DNA of 64,000 nt, from contig NZ_JAPDIR010000001.1 in the NCBI RefSeq assembly GCF_029870595.1, forward strand, positions 310,001 through 374,000. The letters run 5' to 3'. Made by a program: the position numbers and the translations under genes. Origin of the DNA: Sphingomonas sp. CBMAI 2297 (GTDB lineage: Bacteria > Pseudomonadota > Alphaproteobacteria > Sphingomonadales > Sphingomonadaceae). Below the pieces are notes generated by a model. The model saw only the letters and a list, made by a program, of their open reading frames with translations, made no database searches and was not told the origin of the DNA. Below, piece after piece: positions 24,423 through 32,772 of this stretch. The stretch's first letter is position 1. Each line of letters opens with the position of its first letter.

Positions 24423-25067
24423 TCAGCGCCTATTCGCGCGCTTGGGGACGATCCGCAAGCGTGCATTGCCATCTAGGGAGATGGTGCGGTTTTCCAAGTC
24501 GGCGGTCATCTTGTTCGCGCTGAACACGCCGGTGGGCGTCTTGCCGGTCACCGCGCCGCCGCTTTCCATCTTGCGGGTCTTGAGGTCGACGGTCGCGTTC
24601 TCGGTGTCGAGGACATAGCCGTCGGCCGTCTGGAACTTGACCGGGCCGTCGACCGAGACCTGTTCCTTGTTGAGATCGTAATGGCCGCGGTCCGCCTTGA
24701 GCGTGGCGGGCCCCTCGGGCAGCCTGATCTCGGCGGCGAGATCGCGCAGCTGGACGATCGGCTCCGCCGAGCTCTTCTGGATCGCCGAGCCCGCGTTGAG
24801 CTGGAAGGGCTGCCCCTTGCTGTCCTCGCCGCGATACACCGCCGATTCGAGCCGCAGCCGCTCGGTGGCCATGTCGACCTTGTTCTTGTCGAGCACGAAG
24901 CTGACATCGCCCTTGGTGAGGAGCGGCGCGAGCACGAGAAAGGCCGATAGCACCCCGATGCCGACCGGCAGGAAGATCAGCGAGAGCCGGATCAGCCGAT
25001 CGTGCGCACTGCCGGGATGCGCCCAGCTGCGCTTCTGCGATTGGAGGCGGGTGGCGACTTCCGACAT
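24423..25067 (-). CDS. lptC: LPS export system protein LptC
   Basis: Bitopic inner-membrane protein that passes LPS to LptA; 214 aa. One TM helix (about residues 27-48, LSLIFLPVGIGVLSAFLVLAP) is followed by an OstA-like periplasmic domain with the LDTENATVDLKTRKM and GVFSANKMTADLENRTI strands. It lies immediately downstream of the RNase D gene and directly before lptA, forming the rnd-lptC-lptA-lptB-rpoN string typical of sphingomonads. Confidence 0.94.
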   Translation of the reverse strand: MSEVATRLQSQKRSWAHPGSAHDRLIRLSLIFLPVGIGVLSAFLVLAPLLTKGDVSFVLDKNKVDMATERLRLESAVYRGEDSKGQPFQLNAGSAIQKSSAEPIVQLRDLAAEIRLPEGPATLKADRGHYDLNKEQVSVDGPVKFQTADGYVLDTENATVDLKTRKMESGGAVTGKTPTGVFSANKMTADLENRTISLDGNARLRIVPKRANRR

Positions 25068-25688
25068 CTAGATATGCGCGAAGATGTCGGTTTCGGGCCA
25101 GCCGGCCAGGTCGAGCTCCGCGCGCCAGGGCAGGAAGTCGAAACAGGCCTGGGCGAGGTCGGTGCGGCCTTCGCGCTCGAGGCGCCTGTCGAGTTCTTCC
25201 TTCATGGCGTGCAGGTAACGCACGTCGGACGCCGCGTATTCACGCTGCGCGTCGGAAAGTTCGGGGCCGCCCCAGTCGGAGGACTGCTGCTGCTTCGAGA
25301 TCTCCACGCCCACCAGCTCGCGGGCCAGGTCCTTGAGGCCGTGGCGATCGGTATAGGTGCGCACCAGGCGCGAGGCGGTCTTGGTGCAATAGACCGGGCC
25401 GGCGACGACGCCCAGATAGAAGCGGATCGCCGCGAGGTCGAAGCGCGCATAATGATAGAGCTTCAGCCGCTCCGGATCGGCGAGCAGCATCCGCAGGTTC
25501 GGCGAATCATAGGCCGAGCGCGGGCCGAAGCGGACGAGATGCTCGTCGCCCGAGCCGTCCGAGAGCTGGACGACGCACAGCCGGTCGCGCGGCGTGATCA
25601 GCCCCATCGTCTCGGTGTCGACGGCGATCGAGGCCCCCGGCGCGAACAGGTCCTCGGGAATGTCTTCTTCATGAAAATGCACAGTCAT
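25068..25688 (-). CDS. rnd: Ribonuclease D-type 3'-5' exonuclease
   Basis: DEDDy exonuclease for RNA 3'-end processing, 206 aa. The first motif is AVDTETMGL (Asp-Glu), the second YHYARFDLA (Asp), the third the REYAASDVRYLH segment (Tyr and Asp). It lacks the C-terminal HRDC domains of E. coli RNase D, so it is the short alphaproteobacterial form. The lptC start follows immediately after the stop. Confidence 0.92.
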   Translation of the reverse strand: MTVHFHEEDIPEDLFAPGASIAVDTETMGLITPRDRLCVVQLSDGSGDEHLVRFGPRSAYDSPNLRMLLADPERLKLYHYARFDLAAIRFYLGVVAGPVYCTKTASRLVRTYTDRHGLKDLARELVGVEISKQQQSSDWGGPELSDAQREYAASDVRYLHAMKEELDRRLEREGRTDLAQACFDFLPWRAELDLAGWPETDIFAHI

Positions 25689-25697
25689 GGCCGCCGC

Positions 25698-26534
25698 CTA
25701 GACCCGATCGCCGCCGGGCTCAATGGCCGGCGCTTCCCGGGCGGCGGCCTGCCGGCGCGCCCGCGCGGTCCGCGCCCAGATGTTGAGTCCCTCGACGGCG
25801 GCCGAAAAGGCCATGGCGGTGTAGATATAGCCCTTGGGGATATGCGCGCCGAACGCCTCGCCGATCAGCACCATGCCGATCATCAGCAGAAAGCCCAGGG
25901 CGAGCATGACGACGCTGGGATTGCGGTTGATGAAATTGGCGAGCGGATCGGCCGCGATCAGCATCACGCCGACCGCGACGATCACCGCGACATACATGAT
26001 CTGCACATGCTCGGTCATGCCGACGGCGGTCAGGATCGAATCGACCGAGAAGACGACATCGAGCAGCAGGATCTGGACGATCGCGGCGGTGAAGGTGATC
26101 GAGGCGACCTTCTTCTTGTCGAGCAGCTGGTCGGCCTCGCCCGGCGCGTCGGCATCGACCGAATGATGGATCTCGGTCGTCGCCTTCCACATCAGGAACA
26201 GGCCGCCGGCCAGCAGGATCAGGTCCTTCCACGAGAAATCGGTCTCGAAGCTGGGCACGCCGTTCGCATCGGGCGGCCCCTGGATGCCGAGGCTGAACAC
26301 CGTGTTCTTCAGGCTGATGATCCAGCTGATCGCGGTGAGGAGCCCCAGCCGCATCGCCAGCGCCAGGCTGATGCCGACTCGGCGGGCGCGCCGGCGCTGC
26401 TCCTCGGGCAGCTTGTTCGAGAGAATCGAGATGAAGATCAGGTTGTCGATGCCCAGCACCACCTCCATCACGATGAGCGTGACGAGCGCGGCCCAGGCGG
26501 CCGGACTGGCGAGCAATTCGGCGATCGCGTCCAT
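25698..26534 (-). CDS. TerC-family integral membrane protein
   Basis: Member of the TerC/Alx family, implicated in Mn2+ export and in metalation of secreted proteins. The 278-aa protein has about seven hydrophobic helices. Conserved acidic motifs are present: [13 protein letters not shown] near residue 25 and [16 protein letters not shown] near residue 165. The final helices include [10 protein letters not shown] chose the ATG at 26534 (MDAIAEL). No tellurite-resistance genes are nearby, so a housekeeping metal role is likelier. Confidence 0.92.
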   Translation of the reverse strand: MDAIAELLASPAAWAALVTLIVMEVVLGIDNLIFISILSNKLPEEQRRRARRVGISLALAMRLGLLTAISWIISLKNTVFSLGIQGPPDANGVPSFETDFSWKDLILLAGGLFLMWKATTEIHHSVDADAPGEADQLLDKKKVASITFTAAIVQILLLDVVFSVDSILTAVGMTEHVQIMYVAVIVAVGVMLIAADPLANFINRNPSVVMLALGFLLMIGMVLIGEAFGAHIPKGYIYTAMAFSAAVEGLNIWARTARARRQAAAREAPAIEPGGDRV

Positions 26535-26745
26535 ATGCCTACCTCTGCCGTGCCCCCGATTGTGGCGCAAGCGCCGCGATTAACGATTGTTCGCCCCGAT
26601 CAAGTCGAATTTCGTTCGCTCGCTGTCCGATTTTGGGCTATGCCTGATTCCATGGCGCAAGTTTTTGCGCTGGAAGACCTGCGTTTTTCGTCCGGCGCTT
26701 GGCTTTTGATTTGATTTGTGGGCGAACCGGGAAGACGAACAGGGC
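26535..26745 (+). promoter_or_regulatory. Leader region of the cold-shock gene
   Basis: A 211-bp AT-richer stretch between divergent genes. It contains a small hairpin (GCGCAA 26655-26660 with TTGCGC 26665-26670) and T-rich segments near the start codon. Long structured leaders are usual for cold-shock genes. No promoter boxes could be fixed with confidence. Confidence 0.35.
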
Positions 26746-27555
26746 ATGAGTTTCGATAGAGGGCGCCGTGGGGATCGCGGCGGACGTGGCCGCGACAAGC
26801 GTGATGGCTTCGGCGGCGATGATTTTGGTGGCGGCGGCTTCGGCGGCGGTTTCGAGGATCGTGGCGGTTTCGGCGGCGGTGACCGATTCGGCGGCGGCGG
26901 TGGCGGTGGCTATCGCGGCGGCGGTGGCGGCTTCGGCGGCGGCGGCGGCGGTGGTTTCCGCGGCGGCGGTGGCGGCTTCGGTGGTGGTGGCGGCGGCTTC
27001 GGCGGCGGCAACCGCATGCCCCCGCAGGTCATCGGCGAAGGCACCGGCGTCGTTAAGTTCTTCAACGGCCAGAAGGGCTTCGGCTTCATCGTCCGTGACG
27101 ATGGCGGCGAAGACGTCTTCGTGCACATCTCGGCGGTCGAGCAGGCGGGCCTTACCGGCCTGGCCGAGGGCCAGCCGCTCGGCTTCACGCTCGTCGATCG
27201 CGGCGGCCGCATCTCGGCCACCGAGCTCAAGATCGATGGCGAGCCGATGCCGGTCGAAGAGCGCGCACCGCGCGAGGATCGCGGCGATCGTGGCGGCTTC
27301 GGCGGCGGCGAGCGCGGTGGTCCGCAGCGCCAGCTGACGGGCGAGAAGGCGACCGGCACGGTCAAGTTCTTCAACGCAATGAAGGGCTTCGGCTTCATCC
27401 AGCGCGATGACGGCCAGCCGGACGCGTTCGTGCATATCTCGGCCGTTGAGCGTGCGGGCATGCCGACGCTCAACGAGGGCGACCGGCTCGAGTTCGAGCT
27501 CGAGGTCGATCGTCGCGGCAAGTACGCTGCGGTGAACCTCACGCCGTCGAGCTGA
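26746..27555 (+). CDS. Double cold-shock-domain protein with Gly-rich N-terminal region
   Basis: RNA/DNA-binding protein of 269 aa with an unusual layout. Residues 1-91 are almost wholly Gly, Phe, Arg, Asp and Tyr in repeats such as FGGG, YRGGGGG and FRGGGGG, like RGG-box or hnRNP-type low-complexity regions. Two cold-shock domains follow: the first (about 100-165) has VVKFFNGQKGFGFI and VFVHISAVE, the second (about 203-269) has TVKFFNAMKGFGFI and AFVHISAVE. The linker is again RGD/RGG-rich. The start ATG at 26746 fits. A strong terminator follows, so the gene is monocistronic. Confidence 0.93.
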   Translation: MSFDRGRRGDRGGRGRDKRDGFGGDDFGGGGFGGGFEDRGGFGGGDRFGGGGGGGYRGGGGGFGGGGGGGFRGGGGGFGGGGGGFGGGNRMPPQVIGEGTGVVKFFNGQKGFGFIVRDDGGEDVFVHISAVEQAGLTGLAEGQPLGFTLVDRGGRISATELKIDGEPMPVEERAPREDRGDRGGFGGGERGGPQRQLTGEKATGTVKFFNAMKGFGFIQRDDGQPDAFVHISAVERAGMPTLNEGDRLEFELEVDRRGKYAAVNLTPSS

Positions 27556-27583
27556 GGTGCGCCTTCGGGCAAGCGAATCGAAG

Positions 27584-27611
27584 GGGCCGGGCGGAAACGT
27601 CCGGCCCTTTT
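27584..27611 (+). terminator. Rho-independent terminator after the cold-shock gene
   Basis: A 10-bp stem (27584-27593 with 27598-27607, one GU pair) with a GAAA loop is followed by TTTTG. It lies 28 bp after the stop codon. Confidence 0.88.
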
Positions 27612-27943
27612 GCTTTCCGTTTCGCGCGGAGAAGGTGCGGAGATTCGTTCGCGCAGAGGGCGCTGAGAACGCGGAGACTGGCTCGCGCTGCGCCGGCGGC
27701 GCGCCAATCCAATGACCTGTCACCCTTCCTGACGCTGACGCCTCCAGCAAATGCTCCCCGCGTCCTCAGCGCGAACAAATCTTCTTTCTTCGCCGCGAAT
27801 CAGATCCGAACTGAATCGGCACATATCCCCTTGGGACAAGAAGTGCCCAATAGCCGTCATCCCCACAAAGGCGGGGGTGACGGAAGGGTGCTTGGCTCAG
27901 TGGGATGAGGGCGCTTGGCTCAGTGGGATGAGCGCCAACTGAA
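27612..27943. repeat. Intergenic repeat region before the Lrp gene
   Basis: No gene is supported here. The left part holds an inverted pair: GTTCGCGC (27647) with GCTGAGAACGCGG against CCGCGTCCTCAGCGCGAAC (27758-27776). A tandem echo of the same motif lies near 27621. The right part holds a partial copy of the CGTCATCCCC family (about 27856-27882) preceded by the TATCCCCTTGGG motif. It ends with a 23-bp tandem duplication carrying GCTTGGCTCAGTGGGATGAG (27889-27932). Confidence 0.65.
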
Positions 27944-28417
27944 TCATCCCTCCAGCAGCTCGTGCAGCGGCAGCGCCGGCGTGAATTTGCGGCGGCGCTT
28001 CACGAAACTCGTCTCGTAGCGCCGCACCACCGGATCGCCGCCGAGCAGCGAATCGACCAGTGCATTGAACGAATCCATGTCGCGCGTCGAAACGAGCAGG
28101 ACGAGATCGAAATTGCCGGTCACTTCCAGCATCAGCTGGACATGCGGGCTGGCGAGGATCCGGCGCTGAAAGGCCTGGAGCGCGTCGAGCGAGTGCCGGT
28201 CGAACTGGACATGGACCAGCGCCGACAGGAACGGGCCCACTTCCTCGGAAACGATGGCGACATCGGCGGCGATCGTGCCGTCCGCCCGCATCCGGCGGAT
28301 CCGCCGGGCGATCGCGCTGGGCGAGAGCGGCAGCCGCTCGGCCAGCAGGTCGGCGGTCATCAGTGCGTCCTGCTGGAGCAGCGCGAGGATGCGCAGGTCG
28401 ATGGCGTCGTGGGTCAT
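27944..28417 (-). CDS. Lrp/AsnC-family transcriptional regulator
   Basis: DNA-binding regulator of 157 aa. The N-terminal winged HTH (about residues 4-50) has DLRILALLQQDALMTADLLAE in parts, then LSPSAIARRIRRMRADG. The C-terminal RAM/ligand domain has VEVTGNFDLVLLVST-like strands (here LEVTGNFDLVLLV) and DPVVRRYETSFVKRR. It is divergent from the S41 peptidase gene 108 bp away, which could be its target. The effector is unknown. Confidence 0.92.
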   Translation of the reverse strand: MTHDAIDLRILALLQQDALMTADLLAERLPLSPSAIARRIRRMRADGTIAADVAIVSEEVGPFLSALVHVQFDRHSLDALQAFQRRILASPHVQLMLEVTGNFDLVLLVSTRDMDSFNALVDSLLGGDPVVRRYETSFVKRRRKFTPALPLHELLEG

Positions 28418-28525
28418 CGCACCCCTATGCCAGATTCTGGCAAGCAGGCGGCCGAAATTGCGCGCCACGCGCCCGTGCTTCGCGCCATGCAGTGTTATGC
28501 AGGTAACACGGTTGGGGAGAGACTC

Positions 28526-29845
28526 ATGAAGATCGCACTTGCCGCGCTGGCGCTTTCCGCCGGCCTGCCCATCGCTGCCCAGGCGCAGCAGGGGCCCGGC
28601 CCCACCCAAGGCCCCGCGCCGATGGCCGCGCCGGCGGCGCGCAAGGCGGAGGTCGTCGCGGGCATCCGCAAGGCGATCGCCGAGAATTACGTGGTCGCCG
28701 GCAAGCGGGCCGGGCTCGACGCCGCGCTGGTCAAGGGCCTGAAGGCCGGGCGCTACGATGTGGCGGATCCGGGCGAATTCGCACGCCGGCTGAACGAGGA
28801 TCTCTATGCGGTGGCGCAGGACAAGCATCTCTCGCTGTTCTTCGATCCGCGCATGTCGGCCGAGATCGCCGGCCGCGGCAGCCAGAATGACGAGATCGAG
28901 GACACGCCCTTCTTCAGGACGATGATGCGCCAGCGCAACTATGGCATCACCGAGATGAAGCTGCTGCCGGGCAATGTCCGCTATATCCGCTATGACGGGT
29001 TCGGCTGGACCGGGGCGGAGAGCCGGGCGGCGATCGATGCGGCGATGGCGTTCCTGCGCGAAGGCGATGCGGCGATCCTCGACCTGCGCGGCAATGGCGG
29101 CGGCAGCCCCGAGGCGGTGCGCCGCCTCGCCAGCTATTTCGTGCCGGCGGGCACGCTGCTGGTGACCTTCCATCTGCGCGGCGAAGCGCCGACCAGCTCG
29201 ACGAGCGAGGCGGTGCCCGGCGGGCAGCTCCGATTGCCGCTCTATGTGCTGACCAGCAATCGCGCGGCATCGGCCGCGGAGGAATTCGTCTCGCATGTCG
29301 CGCGGCTCGGCTTCGGCACGCTGGTGGGCGAGACGACGGCGGGCGCGGCCTATCGCAACGAGCATTTCGCGGTGCCCGGCGGCTATGTGATGAGCGTGTC
29401 GATCGGCTATCCCGAACTGCCGGGCGGCGGCAACTGGGAAGGCAAGGGCGTGGCGCCGAAGATCGCGGTGCCGGCGGACCGGGCGCTCGACCGCGCCCAG
29501 CAGGATGCGGCGCTGAAGCTCGCCGAGAAGGCGCAGGGGGCGCAAAGGACCGAGCTGGAATGGACTGCCGCGCTCTATGCGGCACGCGTGACGCCGGTGG
29601 CTCCCGCCCGGGCGCTCGCGGCCTATGCCGGGCGGTTCGGGCCGCGCACGGTGGCCGTGGAGAATGGCGCGCTCACCTGGCAGCGCGACGGCGCTCCCAA
29701 ATCGGCGATGGTGCCGCTCGGCGGCGATCTGTTCGCACTCGAGTTCGATCCGCGCACCCGGGTGCGCTTCACCGGCGAAGCTGCGATAGCGGGTCTGGTC
29801 ATCGAGCGCGCGGACGGCTCGAGCAGCCCGGTTGCCAGGGAATAG
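28526..29845 (+). CDS. S41-family peptidase (IRBP/CtpA-like), secreted
   Basis: Predicted periplasmic or exported serine peptidase of 439 aa, with a signal peptide ending near QAQ. The S41 core carries the motif LTSNRAASAAEEF with the catalytic Ser near residue 251, and GETTAGAAYR about 25 residues later. There is no PDZ domain, as in the interphotoreceptor-retinoid-binding-like branch. The last 110 residues form an extra beta domain. GGGGAGAGA precedes the ATG. Physiological substrate unknown. Confidence 0.88.
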   Translation: MKIALAALALSAGLPIAAQAQQGPGPTQGPAPMAAPAARKAEVVAGIRKAIAENYVVAGKRAGLDAALVKGLKAGRYDVADPGEFARRLNEDLYAVAQDKHLSLFFDPRMSAEIAGRGSQNDEIEDTPFFRTMMRQRNYGITEMKLLPGNVRYIRYDGFGWTGAESRAAIDAAMAFLREGDAAILDLRGNGGGSPEAVRRLASYFVPAGTLLVTFHLRGEAPTSSTSEAVPGGQLRLPLYVLTSNRAASAAEEFVSHVARLGFGTLVGETTAGAAYRNEHFAVPGGYVMSVSIGYPELPGGGNWEGKGVAPKIAVPADRALDRAQQDAALKLAEKAQGAQRTELEWTAALYAARVTPVAPARALAAYAGRFGPRTVAVENGALTWQRDGAPKSAMVPLGGDLFALEFDPRTRVRFTGEAAIAGLVIERADGSSSPVARE

Positions 29846-29865
29846 GGGGCGCTTCGGGGGCGGTG

Positions 29866-30696
29866 CTAGAGCAGGATCAGCACTGCACCGGCGAGGATCC
29901 CGGTGACGCCCAGCACCCGGCCGGGCGTCACCTTCTCGCCCAGGAAGAGGGTGGCGATGACGAGCGCGGTGACCATGCCGGTCTCGCGCAGGGCGGCGAG
30001 CGGGGCGGTGGGGCCGATCGCCAGCGCCGAGAGCGCCAGGCCATAAGTGACGATCGAGAGCGCGCCCGCGACCACGCCCGGCCGCCATTGCCGCGCCGTC
30101 GAGGCGAAGATCGCGCCCCTTGAGAGCAGGGCGAACATCGTCACCGTGCTCATCCCCATCAGCACGAACATCCAGACGATATAGCTGTTCGGCGTCGGCG
30201 CGGCGCGCACGCCGTGCGCGTCGATCACCGTGTAGCCGGCGATGGTGAGCCCGGTGAGCAGCGCCCAGCCCAGGCCGGCCCGGCCGATATGCCGGCCCAG
30301 CACCATCACGAACATGGCGCCGCCGACCAGCGCGATGCCGGCCAGTTCGCGTGCGCCGGCGGGCTCGCCGAGCAGCCCGATCGACAGCGCGGCGGTGACC
30401 AGCGGCGCGGTGCCGCGCAGGATCGGATAGGCGGCGGAATAGTCGCTCGCCTCGAAGGTGCGGACCAGCGCATAGAGATAGAGGCAATGGACCAGCGCGG
30501 TGCCGGCGATCCACGGCCAGGCGGCGGCCGGCAGCGGCACGAGCAGCGTTGCGGGCAGCAGGATCAGCGCGCTCGATCCGTCGATGATCGCGCGGCCGGC
30601 CATCTTGTCGCGGCCGCCCTTCAGGATCGCGTTGACCACCGCATGGATCGAGCCCGAGGCGATCATCATCGCCGGGGCGAGCAGTTCGGGCTTCAC
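29866..30696 (-). CDS. EamA/DMT-family transporter
   Basis: Drug/metabolite transporter of about 276 aa with ten predicted helices in two EamA halves. The first half contains SDYSAAYPILRGTAPL, the second GPTAPLAALRETGMV and the LFLGEKVTPGRVLG signature. The likely start is a GTG at 30696 that overlaps the stop of the upstream small membrane protein (GTGA), so the two are coupled. The substrate cannot be told from sequence. Confidence 0.87.
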   Translation of the reverse strand: MKPELLAPAMMIASGSIHAVVNAILKGGRDKMAGRAIIDGSSALILLPATLLVPLPAAAWPWIAGTALVHCLYLYALVRTFEASDYSAAYPILRGTAPLVTAALSIGLLGEPAGARELAGIALVGGAMFVMVLGRHIGRAGLGWALLTGLTIAGYTVIDAHGVRAAPTPNSYIVWMFVLMGMSTVTMFALLSRGAIFASTARQWRPGVVAGALSIVTYGLALSALAIGPTAPLAALRETGMVTALVIATLFLGEKVTPGRVLGVTGILAGAVLILL

Positions 30697-31130
30697 CAGG
30701 CAGTGTCGCGGACGTGCCGGAGCCAGAGCGCGAGCAGGATTCGCGAGACGATTCCGGAGAAAAGCACGAGCGGAACGACCAGCCAGAGCATCAATATCTG
30801 GAAGGCGCTCCATTGCCCGGCGACGAGGTGCCGGGCGCTGCTCAGCGCGGTCCAGCCCAGGATGATCGCGGTGGTGACGAGCCCGGCGAGCAGGGCGGCA
30901 CCGATCCAGCGCCGCCAGGGCAATGCAGGATCGCGCAGGAAAATCAATGCGATAGGCGTACCGACGACCAGCGCGTAGCACAGGCCGAACAGCGCCAGCG
31001 TGGCCCAGACCCGCAGCAGCGAATCGGCGCCACCGCTGCCGGCAAGGGCGGCGAGCAGCGACGCGGGGACCGGTCCCGCGAGCACGCAGGCGATCAGGGG
31101 CAAAACCGCGATACGATTTCCCTTGGCCAT
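30693..31130 (-). CDS. Small integral membrane protein, unknown function
   Basis: A 145-aa protein with four hydrophobic helices (about residues 9-30, 40-62, 76-97 and 108-135) and few charged residues. I do not recognise a family. It overlaps the EamA gene by four bases and follows the DNA ligase stop-proximal gap of 15 bp in opposite sense of function, so ligase, this gene and the transporter may share a transcript. Confidence 0.72.
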   Translation of the reverse strand: MAKGNRIAVLPLIACVLAGPVPASLLAALAGSGGADSLLRVWATLALFGLCYALVVGTPIALIFLRDPALPWRRWIGAALLAGLVTTAIILGWTALSSARHLVAGQWSAFQILMLWLVVPLVLFSGIVSRILLALWLRHVRDTAW

Positions 31131-31145
31131 GGACGCGAAACTGAC

Positions 31146-32723
31146 TCAGGTGACGTGCTTGCGCAACGCCTCGATCGTGTCCGCTTCGCGCGCCGGCTTG
31201 TCGGTGCGGATACGGCTGATTCGCGGGAAGCGCATCGCCAGGCCCGATTTGTGGCGCCGCGATTCGTGGATCGAATCGAAGGCGACCTCGAGGACGAGGC
31301 TCTTGTCGGTCTCGCGCACCGGGCCGAAGCGGTTCACCGTATGGGTGCGGACATGGTGGTCGAGCCATTTCAGCTCTTCGTCGGTGAAGCCGAAATAGGC
31401 CTTGCCCACGGGCAGCAGCTCGCCCTCCGCCGTCCAGGCGCCGAAAGTATAGTCGGAATAGAAGCTGCTGCGCTTGCCCGAGCCGCGCTGCGCGTACATC
31501 AGCACGCAATCGGCGACCAGCGGATCGCGCTTCCATTTGTACCACAGCCCCGCGCGCCGCCCGGCGACATAGGGCGAATCGCGCCGCTTGAGCATCACCC
31601 CCTCGATCGAGGCATCCCGCGCGCCCGCGCGAATCTCCTCCAGCGCGGCGAAATCCCGGGCCTCGATCACTGCCGAGACGTCGAACCGCCCGGGATCGAG
31701 CCGCGCGGCGAAGCGCTCGAGCCGGGCCCGGCGCGCCGACCAGGGCAGGTCGCGCAGATCCTCGCCGCCGTCGAAAAGAATGTCGTAGAGGCGGACAAAG
31801 GCGGGATAGTCGGCCAGCGTCCTCGCGCTGACCAGCTTGCGGCCCAGGCGCTGCTGGAGCGTGTTGAAGCTCGCCGCCTCGCCGCCCTGGAACGCGCCCT
31901 TCACCAGCAGCTCGCCGTCGAGCACGCCGGGCGTGGCGAAGGCCCCCGCGACTTCGGGGAAGCTGTGGGTGATGTCGTCGCCCGCGCGGCTGTAGAGCCG
32001 GGTCTCGCCCGCGACATGGACCAGCTGGACGCGGATCCCGTCCCATTTCCACTCCGCCGCATAATCGGCCAGGTCGACATGCTCCTGCTCGAGCGGATGG
32101 GCGAGCATGAACGGGCGGAAGACCGGCAGGTCGCGCGCGCTGGGCTGGGCGGCGCGGCCCTCCGCCCAGTCGAACAGCGGCGCATAGGGCGGAACCAGGC
32201 CGTGCCACACTTCCTCCACCGCATCGACATCGAGCCCGAAGGCCTGGGCGAGCGCGGTCTTGGCGAGCCGGGCCGAGATGCCGACGCGCAGCGCGCCGGT
32301 GGCGAGCTTGAGCAGGGCGAAGCGCGCATCGGCATCCAGCCGATCGAGCATCGCCGCGAGCGCCGCGGGCGCATCGGACCTGGAAATGCCGCCCAAAGTC
32401 GCGACCACCTGCGATACGGTGAGCGATGCCGCCGCCGCGGGCGGCGCCGAGGGTGCGGGCCAGAGCAGCGCGATCGTCTCGGCCGAATCGCCGACAAAGT
32501 CGCGGCTCATCGCATAGAGCACCGGATCGACGCGTTCCTCCACCATCGCGCGGATCAGCGCCGGCTTCACGGCAGGCAGGTCGAGCGTGCCGGTGAGCGC
32601 CGCCATCGCCCAGCCGCGGTCCGGATCGGGCGTGGCGCGCAGATAGTCGCCGAGCAGCTTGAGCTTGGCGTTGCGCGAGCGCGTGTAGATCAGGCCATCG
32701 AGCAGGTCGGCAAAGGCACGCAT
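31146..32723 (-). CDS. ATP-dependent DNA ligase (Lhr-Core cassette / cisplatin response type)
   Basis: Seals DNA nicks with ATP; 525 aa, the usual size for the bacterial ligase found with the Lhr-Core helicase and exonuclease. The start MRAFADLLDGLIYT with RSRNAKLKLL is typical. Motif I, with the adenylated Lys, is EWKWDGIR near residue 240; GVMLKRRDSPY and WYKWKRD are motifs IV-V. The OB fold closes the protein, with late FPRISRIRTDKPA. It is separated from helicase and exonuclease by about 11 kb here. It is divergent from the phosphoesterase gene with a 49-bp gap. Confidence 0.94.
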   Translation of the reverse strand: MRAFADLLDGLIYTRSRNAKLKLLGDYLRATPDPDRGWAMAALTGTLDLPAVKPALIRAMVEERVDPVLYAMSRDFVGDSAETIALLWPAPSAPPAAAASLTVSQVVATLGGISRSDAPAALAAMLDRLDADARFALLKLATGALRVGISARLAKTALAQAFGLDVDAVEEVWHGLVPPYAPLFDWAEGRAAQPSARDLPVFRPFMLAHPLEQEHVDLADYAAEWKWDGIRVQLVHVAGETRLYSRAGDDITHSFPEVAGAFATPGVLDGELLVKGAFQGGEAASFNTLQQRLGRKLVSARTLADYPAFVRLYDILFDGGEDLRDLPWSARRARLERFAARLDPGRFDVSAVIEARDFAALEEIRAGARDASIEGVMLKRRDSPYVAGRRAGLWYKWKRDPLVADCVLMYAQRGSGKRSSFYSDYTFGAWTAEGELLPVGKAYFGFTDEELKWLDHHVRTHTVNRFGPVRETDKSLVLEVAFDSIHESRRHKSGLAMRFPRISRIRTDKPAREADTIEALRKHVT

Positions 32724-32772
32724 GACGGCGCAACGCATGGCGTGGCCGATGCGCTCCCGTTACGATGCCCGC

